This document shows positions 45,551-55,159 of a DNA stretch of 64,000 nucleotides, in pieces. The position numbers and the translations under genes are program-made. Origin of the DNA: JAFNAG01 sp963824985 (GTDB lineage: Bacteria > Acidobacteriota > UBA6911); assembly GCA_963824985.1 (NCBI GenBank), contig CAWGRQ010000024.1, positions 62,001-126,000 on the forward strand, in the 5' to 3' direction. The notes below the pieces were generated by a model. That model worked only from the letters and a program-made list of their open reading frames with translations. It had not been told where the DNA came from and searched no databases. How positions within the stretch are numbered: position 1 is the first letter of the stretch; each line of letters begins with the position of its first letter.

Positions 45551-47993
45551 ATGCCCAAGCGACGCGCCCGAAAGCCCGGAAATTCCCGGAAGTATTCTTT
45601 CTGGCGACTGCTCAAGATCTTTCTGGTTCTGGCGACCATTCCCACCCTCCTCCTCACCGGGGTGCTGATCTATTATTACTATGTCTTCGACCGGCTGATC
45701 GCGGCCAAGCTGGGCAACCGCTATGAAATTACCGAAACCGAAATCTTCGCGGCTCCCCGCACGATTCATCCGGGGAAACAGATCACCCTCGTCGATTTTC
45801 AGGCCCAGCTGAAGCACCTGGGATATGTCGAAAACGGGGATCCCGCCGCCGCAACCTCCGCCTTCCTGGCGCCAAATGCGAATCGCATGATGGTCAAGAA
45901 CGGCCCGTCATTGCCGGAGGATGCCGGACGGATGGTCGACATCACCTGGGTCGGCAACAAGATTCGAAATATCATGGAAGTGTCTTCCGGTCAAACCCTC
46001 GAGCGGTTTTCCCTCGCGCCGGAATTGATCAGCAACATCATCAACAAGAACCGTGAAAAACGCCGGCATGTATCGTATGGCGATCTGCCCAAGGTCCTGA
46101 TCAATGCCGTGCTGGCGTCAGAAGATCGCAGGTTCTTCAGCCACGGCGGGGTCGATCCGATTCGCATCCTGAAGGCGCTGATCATAGATATCCGCGCGGG
46201 AGACACCGTTCAGGGAGCCAGCACGCTGACGCAACAGTTCGTAAAGAATTATTTCCTGACCCCGGAACGCACCTGGAAACGCAAGCTCACGGACGCGTAC
46301 ATGTCGATTCTCCTCGAGGCAGAGGTTCACCAAGCAGGAGATTTTCGAATTGTATGCCAATGAAGTCTACCTGGGGCAACACGGCTCCTTCGGCATCGTC
46401 GGCTTCGGTGAGGCCGCGTCGGCGTTCTTCAACAAGAACATCTCCGATATCACACTCCCGGAGGCGGCCACGCTCGCGGGGATCATCACGGCTCCCAATC
46501 GTTACACCCCGTTACGTTATCCGGACCGTGCCCGGCAGCGCCGCGATCTGGTTCTCGACCGGATGGCGGAATACGGCCTGATCACCCCCGGAGAGCGAAA
46601 TGAAGCCAGGGGGCAGCTGCTGGGAGTCAAGCCGTCCAACATCATGAACTATTCGGATGCTCCCTACTTCGTCGACTACCTTCAGGACATGCTGGCCGAG
46701 CAATTCGGGGACCTGGTCCTGGGTCGATCCCAATATAAAGTCTTTACCACCCTGGACATGGAGCTTCAGCAGGCCGCCTTCGAATCGATCCGCGATGAAA
46801 TCGTAAAGCTGGATGATCATTTCGCCAAAGGGAAGCGCGGTATCCCCCCGGGTACGGTCCAGACCAGCCTGATCGCGGTGGATCCGCGAAACGGGCAGGT
46901 GCTGGCCATGGTGGGAGGAAGGAACTATGGCGTCAGCCAGTTCAACCGCATCACCCAGTCGAAGCGGCAGCCGGGAAGCATCTTCAAGCCCTTCGTATAC
47001 GCCGCCGCGCTTGAAACCGCCGACCGCAGTTCGACGCCATTGACCGCTGCCTCAACGGTTCTGGATGAACCCACGCAGTTTGAATTCGAGAACCTGGTGT
47101 ACGAGCCCAGAAATTTCAAGGATGAGTATCTGGGGCAGGTGACCATGCGTCAGGCCATTACCAGGTCGCTGAACGTCGCCACGATCAAATTCGCCGAAGA
47201 GGTAGGTTACACCAGGATTGCCGAACTCGCCCATCGGCTCGGGCTCAATGAAGCGATTCGCCCCTATCCGGCCATGGCCATCGGGGCTTTTGAAGTCACG
47301 CCCCTGGAAATGGTGCGCGCCTATACGGCGTTCGCCAACGACGGCATGCTGTCCAGGTTGATATCGATCCGGAAAGTCCTTGATGAGCAAGGAGTCCCAA
47401 TCTTCTCCTCGGAACCGAAGGCGGAGCGCGTCCTGTCACCGCAGGTTTCGTTCATGCTCACCTCCCTGCTCCAATCGGTAATGAATGAAGGGACCGGTGC
47501 GGGCGTACGGTCCGCAGGCTTTGTCTTGCCAGCAGCGGGAAAGACCGGAACCTCGCGCGACGGGTGGTTCGCCGGTTACACGCCAGACCTTCTCTGCATC
47601 GTTTGGGTCGGCTTCGACGACAACCGGGAACTGAACCTGTCGGGATCCCAGGCCGCCTTGCCCATTTGGGCCGCCTTCATGAAGCGAGCCGCCAGGTTGA
47701 GGCCCCTCACGGGAGAAGAGTTCCCGGTGCCCGAAGGCATTTCTCAAGTCGAGATCGATCCGACCACGGGAATGCTGGCGACCGATCACTGCCTGGCCCA
47801 TGAGCTGGAATACTTCATCAAGGGAAGCGAGCCCCTAATCCCATGTTATGGAAACAGTTACGAACAGATGATGGGGGGATCCTTCCGCAGCATCTATTCC
47901 TCTCCAGGCGCGTCGATCAAGGGATCGGCGGATAAGGAACCTCAGCCTGCCGGAGAGAAACCTCCTGCTCCCCCCGCACCGGTCAAGAAATAG
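45551..47993 (+). pseudogene. Bifunctional class A penicillin-binding protein (PBP1b-like) with one frameshift
   Basis: The combined frames encode about 813 residues: a cytoplasmic basic tail, one membrane segment (about 20-45), a UB2H-like region (about 55-135), a GT51 glycosyltransferase domain (catalytic Glu in ASEDRRFFSHGG, then QGASTLTQQFVKNYFL) and a transpeptidase domain with SxxK in PGSIFKP, SLN in TRSLNVAT and KTG in AAGKTGTSRDGWF. It polymerises and cross-links peptidoglycan. The frame changes near 46325: removing one G from GAGGTTC restores FTKQEIFELYANEVYLGQ. As read, the first frame stops at 46363, inside the GT domain. Because the rest is intact and the gene type is often essential, a sequence error is as likely as a real mutation. 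A start internal to the second frame would not give a working enzyme. Confidence 0.85.
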
Positions 47994-48120
47994 CCCCAGC
48001 GATACACAGCGTCATAAGTAATTGCGCACCGATCGTCAACAAAACAAAGCAAAAATGCCACGGATTCCACGGATTCTCACGGATTCTTTCGGATTAAAAT
48101 CTACTCCGAAAATAAAACGG

Positions 48121-48675
48121 CTATGCCGCCTGTTTTTCGGTCAGTTCTACTTTATATCCAGGAGTTTCTAATCTTTTAATGTGATAGCGGATGTTGGCGT
48201 CTTCCAGCACCTTGTGGATGCGGTTGGCTACTGACGCCATCTCCCGCGTCAGCTGCGTCCGCGTCCGGGTCAGGTCCCGCAACTCCCGCTGAGGCTGTGG
48301 AGGAATGAAACTGCCTCGCAGCAGCCCGTATTGCAGTAATTGCGCGATCCACTCGCAGTCCTTTACGTCCGTCTTGCGCCCCGGCACGTTCTTGATGTGA
48401 CGGGCGTTGACCAGAAGAATCTGAAACTGCCCTTCCAGAATGTTATAGATGGGCTTCCAGTAGACTCCGGTCGACTCCATGGCGATGTGGGTGACGCCTT
48501 CCGCGATCAGCCAATCACAAAGACCGAGCAGATCGCGGGTCATCGTTAGGAAGGTGCGAACCTCCGCATGAATCTCTCCCTGATCATCAATGCGTCGGAC
48601 GCACACTGCTACGTTGGCACCGTGAACATCGAATCCCGCACAGCAACGAAAAATCGCCTCCATCGACTTCGCCAT
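48121..48675 (-). mobile_element. IS110-family transposase, N-terminal fragment
   Basis: The 184 codons start at an ATG with GGAGG upstream. They carry the IS110 DEDD RuvC-like domain: FRCCAGFDVHGANVAV (first Asp), AMESTGVYWKPI (Glu), and GRKTDVKDCEWIAQLLQYG (Asp pair). The frame stops at 48121, and the C-terminal serine-containing Transposase_20 domain (about 150 more residues) is not found downstream. It is therefore a truncated, probably inactive copy. It marks the left boundary of the accessory region. Confidence 0.85.
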
Positions 48676-48872
48676 GGTTATGTCCTCCAGTTCGGTCTGC
48701 CATGGAGGTCGCCGGAAAAATGACAAACTGCTCCGCGTGCTCGACCCCGTGGGGTCGGCAACAGTCATGGGTTCGTAGCGGCAACCAGGTCAAGCTGCTC
48801 CGCGAGCTTAACTAACGCATCACAGTAAATACGACCTTCGTCCATAGCAGGTCCGTGCTGATAGAATAACAC

Positions 48873-48927
48873 CATTTTCATGCGTCACCGGGTGCGCCAT
48901 AGGCGCATGGGAAGCTGCTCCGAAAAT
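48873..48927 (+). repeat. Dispersed 55-bp repeat family, copy 3
   Basis: Same length and block order as 21773-21827 (CATTTTC end, GCGTCACCGGG, GCGCATGGGAAGCTGCTC, CGAAAAT end), with a handful of substitutions. It lies about 200 bases upstream of the IS110 fragment start. Confidence 0.75.
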
Positions 48928-49032
48928 AGAGTCTGCATCCACCAACCATCGGGGTCGGCATCGGGATCGGGGTCGCAATCGCAGTCCCCTTCGGCCATCC
49001 CGGTCCGAAAAAGCCGAGATCATCCAGCCCTT

Positions 49033-49210
49033 GTAAAAGCAGCCACGGCTTTCACCGATCTAGATGCTTAAGGCAAGCGGATATCGAGGTGCGCCAGGTG
49101 ATGCCGGCTTTGCCTGTATCCTGGAGGGTGCAGGAAACACTCCCCTGATGGTGGTGCATTCAAAAAATCAGTGCAATCCGTGAAATTATCCGTGGCCGCT
49201 TTTTGCTGCC
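49033..49210 (+). repeat. MITE-like dispersed repeat family, copy B
   Basis: This is the most diverged of the three copies. It keeps the aaaagcagcc left end, the gatatcgaggtgcgcca centre, the caggaaacactccc block and the gtggccgctttttgctgcc right end. It directly precedes the DUF6079-like fragment and may have truncated that gene's 5' part. Confidence 0.7.
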
Positions 49211-49297
49211 GGGACTGCATCCTAAAGATTCACCTGTGCAGGGTCGATAACGTTCATATCCCCCAGTACCATAGAAAGGCCGGAGATTCCTAACCGC

Positions 49298-50461
49298 ATG
49301 CAATCCGTGACCACGCAGGGCAGCCAGAAACAGGAAACCCCGCAAGAGTTTGCACCCTTCGAAGAGAGGCTGGCCTTGCGATGGGCATCGCTCCTTTCGG
49401 GCCAGAGCGGTTCGACCGGGCATAATCTGAACGCCGCGGAAAGCCGCATCGTGGCATGGGCCTCAACTCACCTTGGAGACGCCCCCGGGCCGTATCCGGG
49501 CGGGCAACCCGCTGTGCTCGAACCCTTCATGACCACACGATTTGTAGGAGCAGCCGGCTCGATTCAGGCCAATCTCGAGCATATCCGCCAAGTACTTCAG
49601 CAGCTGCAAAAAGGGGAGGTGGATTTTGTCACCTCCATGACGCGAATTTCTCAGTTCTTTCAAGGCGACGAGTCCCGTTTGTTGGGGTGGAGAACCCTGG
49701 TTAACGACCTGCCGCGGTTCCGGCGCTGGCTCCCGGCTTTCGAGAGCGCATGCCGATATCTCAGCAACGCTTTCCCTACCCCCCTTGAGGATGTGGAGGA
49801 GTGCAAAAAGGCGCTTCTTTCCAGTCTCGCCGACCCGCAGAAGTTTCTGGATCCTCCCACCCGCGATCAATTCGACCGGGACTACAGCGGATTCAAGCAG
49901 TCTTATATCGACTATTATCATGCAGCTCATGATGCCAACCTCCATATCGTTGGAAACCAGAAGATGGAATCCAGGCTGGACGCCGTTGCCCTGCGCAACC
50001 TGGAGTTGCTGTCCGATCTGGAGGGAGCGGAGCGGAGTTACCTGAACCGCGCCCGGGCAATTGGTAAATGGGTGCAGGCCCAGCAATGCGATCTGCCGGT
50101 CCGGGAGATTCTCGACCACCATCCGCGCTGCTACTGCAATTTCAATCCTGTGGGCAGGCGGCATCTGTCCCAGTCCGTGGACCAGATGGTGGGAATCATC
50201 CGGCAGGGGATCGACCAGTTCCGCTCCGCGCTCAGAAAGGCAAGGATTGTCATCATTCAGGAACTCAAAGCTGCCGGGATCGATGACGCCCATTCCCGGC
50301 CGATTGCCGCACTGATGAGTCGCGGGCCCATGCTTCCTTTGAAGCCGCATTCGATCGACATTCTCAGTGAGATCATGAGGAAGCACCCGAAAGCCTTTTC
50401 CACATTTGCGAATCTGCGCCCCGCAAAACCGCAAGCGCAAACCTCCAGAGGACGTGATTAA
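49298..50461 (+). CDS. DUF6079 (BREX PglY-like) C-terminal fragment
   Basis: The 387-residue frame resembles the C-terminal third of DUF6079 proteins, the roughly 1,200-residue ATPases of some BREX phage-defence systems. Matching features from memory are YIDYYHAAHDANL, the CDLPVREILDHHPRCYCNFNP segment and the C-terminal PHSIDILSEIMRKHP. No P-loop is present, and no other BREX gene (pglX methylase, pglZ, brxA) is visible. No good ribosome binding site precedes the ATG, and a MITE-like repeat ends 88 bases upstream. It is therefore probably a 5'-truncated relic, although the frame is still open. Its last 93 coding bases are duplicated at 54991-55083. Confidence 0.5.
   Translation: MQSVTTQGSQKQETPQEFAPFEERLALRWASLLSGQSGSTGHNLNAAESRIVAWASTHLGDAPGPYPGGQPAVLEPFMTTRFVGAAGSIQANLEHIRQVLQQLQKGEVDFVTSMTRISQFFQGDESRLLGWRTLVNDLPRFRRWLPAFESACRYLSNAFPTPLEDVEECKKALLSSLADPQKFLDPPTRDQFDRDYSGFKQSYIDYYHAAHDANLHIVGNQKMESRLDAVALRNLELLSDLEGAERSYLNRARAIGKWVQAQQCDLPVREILDHHPRCYCNFNPVGRRHLSQSVDQMVGIIRQGIDQFRSALRKARIVIIQELKAAGIDDAHSRPIAALMSRGPMLPLKPHSIDILSEIMRKHPKAFSTFANLRPAKPQAQTSRGRD
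50339..50431 (+). repeat. 93-bp direct repeat, left copy
   Basis: This is the 3' coding end of the DUF6079-like fragment. 88 of 93 bases match the copy at 54991-55083, same orientation. The pair brackets the radical SAM, glycosyltransferase and phosphatase-superfamily genes. Confidence 0.85.
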
Positions 50462-50464
50462 TTA

Positions 50465-50790
50465 GTGAATGAGGTGACTGTCACGCATTATCTGTGGGCT
50501 TCAGATCAAAAGGTCAATAATTCAGATCCGGCAACCGAAACGCAGCTGGCGCTCAACTCCGTCATCGACGCGACCGCCAGGGCGAATGTCTCCATATACC
50601 CGATCAACCCCCGCGGGCTCGAGATTGTAGACCAGAGCCAGCCGGTGTTGCTACGCCGCGGCAGCGGGATGCCCTATGTCCATGCTGGCAATAGCGCTTT
50701 CGACATCGTCCGCCTGGAGAGGTTCGTGAACTCAAAAGATGACGGCCTCGAAGAACTTGCGGCAGGAACTGGAGACCTCGTCTTCCGCAG
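50465..50790 (+). pseudogene. VWFA-related acidobacterial domain fragment
   Basis: About 100 codons match the distal part of the VWFA-related domain of acidobacteria: LNSVIDATARANVSIYPINPRGLE and DDGLEELAAGTGDLVF. The beginning of the domain with its metal-binding DxSxS motif is missing. After GDLVF the frame continues into unrelated sequence up to 51106. It is a gene remnant caught just inside the left direct repeat. Confidence 0.6.
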
Positions 50791-51131
50791 CTGCCATAAG
50801 TGCGTGAAAATCCAGTACCCCGCAATGTGGTTTTGGCTTACAATCCCCAGTAAGGTGAGGTTTACGGTTGAAATTCGCAAGAAGGCGGAAGTCCACGGCT
50901 CGAAGTGGGCATATCCCCCAAATCAGAAACGGGAGCAGCCTTCCCAGCCGGGCTCCGATCTTAAGGAATGCAGCTTGTTCGGAAAATTCCCATCCGCAGC
51001 CCTGCAAGCGTCGAATCTCCTAACGCCGAGATCGGTAAAGCTGGGAATCATTCGCGGCAATGCAGGTTTGCATCATGCGTGCTCACTATGTTCGAAACCC
51101 TTTTGATTAGAATGCGACAGGTTGACCCAAC
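50791..51131. other. Non-coding stretch at the left end of the low-GC cassette
   Basis: A frame continuing from the VWFA fragment reads through to 51106 but shows no family resemblance. The base composition becomes AT-richer towards the radical SAM gene. A promoter for the cassette is likely here but not clearly visible. Confidence 0.35.
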
Positions 51132-52238
51132 ATGAGTTGGCCCAAAGCGAGGTTGGCCGGAGCGGCTGGTTCGGCAAGGCGATATCTCCCGCTCCTGCTC
51201 TCCGGTTTCCGTTGTGGCATGCCAGCGGCCGTCGATATCGAACTCACCAACAGGTGCAATCTGAGTTGTCCGATGTGTTGGTTCCACGGGGAACGCGGCC
51301 GCGGCGACCTGTATGGTGGAGCGGAACTGTCAACCCAAGAAGTGTTGCGGTTGATTGAGCAGTTCTCCCGTTATGGAACCAAATTGTATTTGGGCGGAGG
51401 AGAACCTTTCATAAGAGAGGACTTTTTGCAGATATTGCAAGGCATCAAGAGAAGTGCTCTCCCGGTAATGTTCGCAACGAATGGCACATTATTAGATGCC
51501 CAGGCGACAAGAGAACTTGTTGATTTGCGGATCGAGCAAGTCAATTTCTCTATTGACGGCGGTCGAGAACTTCATGATTCCTTGCGAGGAAACGGTGTAT
51601 TTGTTCAGGCAACCGACGCAATTAGGTCATTGTCGCACTACAGGAAAAAACGATCTGCCACAAGACCGGCTGTCTGCGTGAATATCACAGTCACGGCCCG
51701 ATCACTGCACCAGATTCAAGAAACTATCCAGGCGATCAGGGAGGCCACGGACAACGGCGTTGACGCCTACCGTATTCATCATCTGTGGTTCATTACAGAA
51801 AGTGAATTGGCAGCTCATCACACTATGGTGAGCAGGCTTCTGGGGGTCAAGGCTCCGGGTGCCGCGTGTCATGTACTAGCCAGCCAGTATGTTCCTGATC
51901 CTTTTAAGCTCGCCGATGAGATACAAAGAGTGCGCTGTATTCCTGATGTGGAATTTTTCCCGAATCTGAACTCCTCAGAAATTGTCAGCTTCTATTCTAA
52001 TCACGCGATGATCTCAAAAAGGTGTTTGGCTCCATTGCACGGTGCTGTCGTGAAGGCGAATGGCGATGTGAGATTCTGTCCGGATGAATGGATCGACGAT
52101 TATACTCTCGGCAACGTTCAGCAAGATGACTTTAAGACCATATGGAATAATCTCAAAGCCAGAAGATTTCGGGCGGTTCTGTTTCTGAGGAAACAATTCA
52201 CCTGCTGCAAGAGGTGCAGCTGGATGTATTCCTTCTGA
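51132..52238 (+). CDS. Radical SAM protein with SPASM-like C-terminal domain
   Basis: The 368-residue protein has the radical SAM cluster motif CNLSCPMC (CxxxCxxC) at about residues 43-50. It is followed by the SAM-binding GGGEPFIREDF segment and the barrel phrases FATNGTLLDAQ and QVNFSIDGGRELHDSLRG. The C-terminus has a SPASM-type cysteine set: CLAPLHGAVVKANGDVRFCPDEW and CCKRCSW. SPASM enzymes modify peptides, proteins or carbohydrates; the substrate here is unknown. Codon usage is visibly AT-richer than in surrounding genes. It is followed by a glycosyltransferase 69 bases later on the same strand, suggesting one operon. The ribosome binding site is weak. Confidence 0.88.
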   Translation: MSWPKARLAGAAGSARRYLPLLLSGFRCGMPAAVDIELTNRCNLSCPMCWFHGERGRGDLYGGAELSTQEVLRLIEQFSRYGTKLYLGGGEPFIREDFLQILQGIKRSALPVMFATNGTLLDAQATRELVDLRIEQVNFSIDGGRELHDSLRGNGVFVQATDAIRSLSHYRKKRSATRPAVCVNITVTARSLHQIQETIQAIREATDNGVDAYRIHHLWFITESELAAHHTMVSRLLGVKAPGAACHVLASQYVPDPFKLADEIQRVRCIPDVEFFPNLNSSEIVSFYSNHAMISKRCLAPLHGAVVKANGDVRFCPDEWIDDYTLGNVQQDDFKTIWNNLKARRFRAVLFLRKQFTCCKRCSWMYSF

Positions 52239-52307
52239 GGTGTTTACGTCCTCTTCCGAAGTCCGGTGCAACCGGGGGACGGTCTTACGAACGAGAGTGG
52301 GCGGCTC

Positions 52308-53207
52308 ATGCGCGGTCAGGCAATTTCCATCATCATTCCGACCTTAGCTACTTCGGAACGCGCTCCGTTCTTGCGGAGAGCCCTGGAAAGCGCATTGGCC
52401 CAAGAACAGGTTCGGGCCATCCCGATCGTGGTGGCCAACGGCCCGGACTTTGCCCTCGAACTTGTCCGATGGTTGGAGAGCAGAACGGACATCCGTTTTG
52501 CGTATCGCGAAGAGGCTAACCTGGCGCAAGGTCTCGCCTCGGGCCTGGACCTGGTGGACACTCCATTTTTCAGCGAACTGGACGATGACGACATCCTGAT
52601 GCCACATGCCTTGAGCTCTAGGTTAGAGCGGATGGGCGACGACGAGGCGGTTGATGCTGTCATTTCCAATGGTTTCATCGAAAACGATGGCGGGAGGGTG
52701 ATCACTCGCACTCATTTCTCAGAATGTCACAATGACCCCCTTAGAAGGATCTTGGACGGACATTGGCTGCATCCGGGCGCGGGGTTGTTTCGTAAGGGCG
52801 CTATTACACGGGACTTTTTTGCGAGTATGCCCCAGTACTTGGAGTGGACCTATCTCGCTCTCCGCCTAGCCTTGGAGAAGAGAATCGCATTCATCGATAA
52901 TCCCTCTTTTGTCCACTATCCGGATCATCCATTTGGGATATGGAGATCAAAGGCACGGACCCTGGGATTGCCTCGAGCCCTCGATCAGATTCTATCTCTG
53001 AATTTGCCAAGCGATGTGAGACTTGTTTATGAGAAAGCGCTATCCGCGGCCAGTCATAGAGTTTCCAGGCTCCACCTGGAAGAGGGAGATTTCTCCTCGG
53101 CCTTGGAATTTCAGGTCAGGAGCCTGCGGCATAGGTTCGACTGGAAATCGCTTCCCTACGTGGCGTCTCTCCTGAAGCGTCTCGTTGCCTCAAGGTGGTT
53201 TTATTGA
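52308..53207 (+). CDS. Family 2 glycosyltransferase
   Basis: The 299-residue GT-A fold protein opens with ISIIIPTLATSERAPFLRRALES. It has the metal-binding aspartates in FFSELDDDDILMPHAL (about residues 80-95), and the acceptor-side region contains HPGAGLFRKGAI. There are no membrane segments, so it is a cytoplasmic nucleotide-sugar transferase, probably for a surface glycan. A GTG at 52266 would add 14 residues. It lies between the radical SAM gene and the phosphatase-superfamily gene, with short spacing on both sides. Confidence 0.85.
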   Translation: MRGQAISIIIPTLATSERAPFLRRALESALAQEQVRAIPIVVANGPDFALELVRWLESRTDIRFAYREEANLAQGLASGLDLVDTPFFSELDDDDILMPHALSSRLERMGDDEAVDAVISNGFIENDGGRVITRTHFSECHNDPLRRILDGHWLHPGAGLFRKGAITRDFFASMPQYLEWTYLALRLALEKRIAFIDNPSFVHYPDHPFGIWRSKARTLGLPRALDQILSLNLPSDVRLVYEKALSAASHRVSRLHLEEGDFSSALEFQVRSLRHRFDWKSLPYVASLLKRLVASRWFY

Positions 53208-53247
53208 CGAAGACTGTTGTTCCCTCGACCCAGACGCGGAGAATCGG

Positions 53248-54879
53248 ATGTCTTCCTTCAAGAGAGTGCTTTTCCTCGGGATTGACGCGGGCGATAAGGA
53301 TTTGATTAAGGGGTGGGCTCGCGACGGCACCCTGCCAACCTTCCGGACTCTCCTCGCCAACGGCCTGGTAGGAGACACTGCTAGCCCGGAAGGTTTTTAT
53401 GTCGGTGCCACCTGGCCTTCGTTTATGACAGGAGTCTCCCCAGCGAGACACGGCGTTCACAGTTTGGTGCAACTGAATCCCGGCACCTATGATCTGTATC
53501 ATGTCAAGACGGGCGAGGTCATGAAACGCCGCCCCTTCTGGGAATATTTGAGCTCCGCCGGTCGCAGGGTCGCCGTCTTCGACATCCCCCTGGCCAGCAT
53601 CTCGAAGGGTTTAAATGGCCTGCAAATCGTGGAGTGGGGGGTCCATGATGGGATTTATGGATTCTCTACCTGGCCTCCCGACCTCAAATGGAGGGTGCTC
53701 GGCCGTTTTGGCCGCCATCCTCTGACCCGCCCCTGTGACAGCTATGGCATTAAGCCGGATGAATACGCAGTCTTCCGGAATCTCTTGGTAAAGGGAGTAC
53801 ACAGGAGAGCTAGCCTAACGAAACACTACCTTACGCAGGGCCGGTGGGATTTTTTTGGCCAAGTCTTCAGCGAAAGCCATTGCATCGGTCATCAATGCTG
53901 GCATCTTCATGATACGAGCCACCCTGGTTACGACGCCGACACCGTAGCCATTGTCGGTGATCCGATGCGCGATGTTTATGTCGCTATAGATACGGTTCTC
54001 GGGGATATACTGGCCCAGGTTCAAGACGATACTATTGTGCTCATTCTTGCCAGCCACCGCATGGCGCACTATTTTGGGATGCCTTTCCTGTTGCCGGACA
54101 TACTGTGCCGTTTGAGGGTGGCATCACCTCTTAGAGTAGAAGAGAAAATAGCTATCCCTCCCTCTCTCGTGGGTCAAATGGAGAATGCCCTGTCATGGGG
54201 CTGGCATCGCACGCCGGCAGGTGTTAAGGACAAGCTGCGATGGGTGCGGACACACATGCACGAGTGGCTTACCCGGTGCCAGAGCCAGACTTCGCCACGG
54301 TTCTTTGGTGTTGATCCCAAGGAGAGTGAGTGTTTCATCCTTTTCAATGGCTCCCCTGTCAGCGGCCTGCGGTTGAATATAAGGGGGCGAGAACCTGAAG
54401 GCCGCCTCCAGCCGGGAGCTGATATCGCGGCATTCTGTAATAGATTAACACACGATTTGCTCCAGATCGTGGAGGTGCAAACCGGCAAGCCCGTGATCAG
54501 AAGCGTGAAACAGACTGTTGAACTATACAGGGGAGAGCATATTCATCACTTGCCAGATCTACTGATTGAATGGAATGATGAGCAAAGATTTGGGAGTACA
54601 GCCCTCCGGAATCCTTGTGGGAGTAGGGTGCGAGTGACTTCGGAAAAAATCGGATTGTTGGAAGGCATCAGCGCCTATTGTCGTACGGGTGATCATCGCC
54701 CCGAAGGGCTATTTATCGCGGCCGGTCCTGGCATCAAGCCCGGGGCTTTGAGGCAGAGGGTATCCATCCTGGAATTTGCGCCTACGATCACCCGGCTGCT
54801 TGGGGTTGAACTCCCAAATATGGACGGTGAGCCTGTTGCAGGCATCTTGGGAGATGCCCTTGGTCTTGCCCGGTCATAG
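53248..54879 (+). CDS. Alkaline-phosphatase-superfamily protein with altered metal ligands
   Basis: The 543-residue protein belongs to the type I phosphodiesterase/nucleotide pyrophosphatase group. The first metal Asp is in VLFLGIDAGDKD; the nucleophile region is GATWPSFMTGVSPARHGVH; the closing motif is CRTGDHRPEGLFIAAGPGI. Two usual Asp positions differ: the segment normally like SExDRxxHxxW reads SESHCIGHQCW, and the segment normally like SDHGM reads ASHRM. Either it binds metals differently or it has lost phosphodiesterase activity. There is no signal peptide. It is the third gene of the low-GC cassette. The start at 53248 follows CGGAGAA and begins the conserved domain. Confidence 0.8.
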   Translation: MSSFKRVLFLGIDAGDKDLIKGWARDGTLPTFRTLLANGLVGDTASPEGFYVGATWPSFMTGVSPARHGVHSLVQLNPGTYDLYHVKTGEVMKRRPFWEYLSSAGRRVAVFDIPLASISKGLNGLQIVEWGVHDGIYGFSTWPPDLKWRVLGRFGRHPLTRPCDSYGIKPDEYAVFRNLLVKGVHRRASLTKHYLTQGRWDFFGQVFSESHCIGHQCWHLHDTSHPGYDADTVAIVGDPMRDVYVAIDTVLGDILAQVQDDTIVLILASHRMAHYFGMPFLLPDILCRLRVASPLRVEEKIAIPPSLVGQMENALSWGWHRTPAGVKDKLRWVRTHMHEWLTRCQSQTSPRFFGVDPKESECFILFNGSPVSGLRLNIRGREPEGRLQPGADIAAFCNRLTHDLLQIVEVQTGKPVIRSVKQTVELYRGEHIHHLPDLLIEWNDEQRFGSTALRNPCGSRVRVTSEKIGLLEGISAYCRTGDHRPEGLFIAAGPGIKPGALRQRVSILEFAPTITRLLGVELPNMDGEPVAGILGDALGLARS

Positions 54880-54990
54880 CTCCTACGAAACTGAGAATTG
54901 CGGCATGGGGGGCATGGGAGACTGACGAGGACAAGGTACGGACCGGATGATGTTTTTGTTAATCTGGACCCGGAGGTTCCCCCCTTACAT

Positions 54991-55083
54991 TTGAAGCCGC
55001 ATTCGATCGACATTCTCAGTGAGATCATGAGGAAGCACCCAACGGCCTTTTCTGCATTTGCGAATCTGCGCCCCGCAAAACCG
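54991..55083 (+). repeat. 93-bp direct repeat, right copy
   Basis: Matches 50339-50431 at 88 of 93 bases and keeps the coding frame (LKPHSIDILSEIMRKHP, ending with a stop at 55092). It lies 111 bases after the last cassette gene. No other part of the DUF6079-like gene is present here. Confidence 0.85.
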
Positions 55084-55159
55084 GTCGGATGATCATACCC
55101 CCCCAAATCGGGATCGTTCGCGCAGGCGTAATTGTTTAGCCAAATCAAATGGATGAAGA

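Noticed and set aside
50791..51106. Extension of the VWFA fragment as a genuine C-terminus
   Set aside because: After GDLVF the sequence loses any VWFA-like pattern and looks like readthrough of non-coding DNA.
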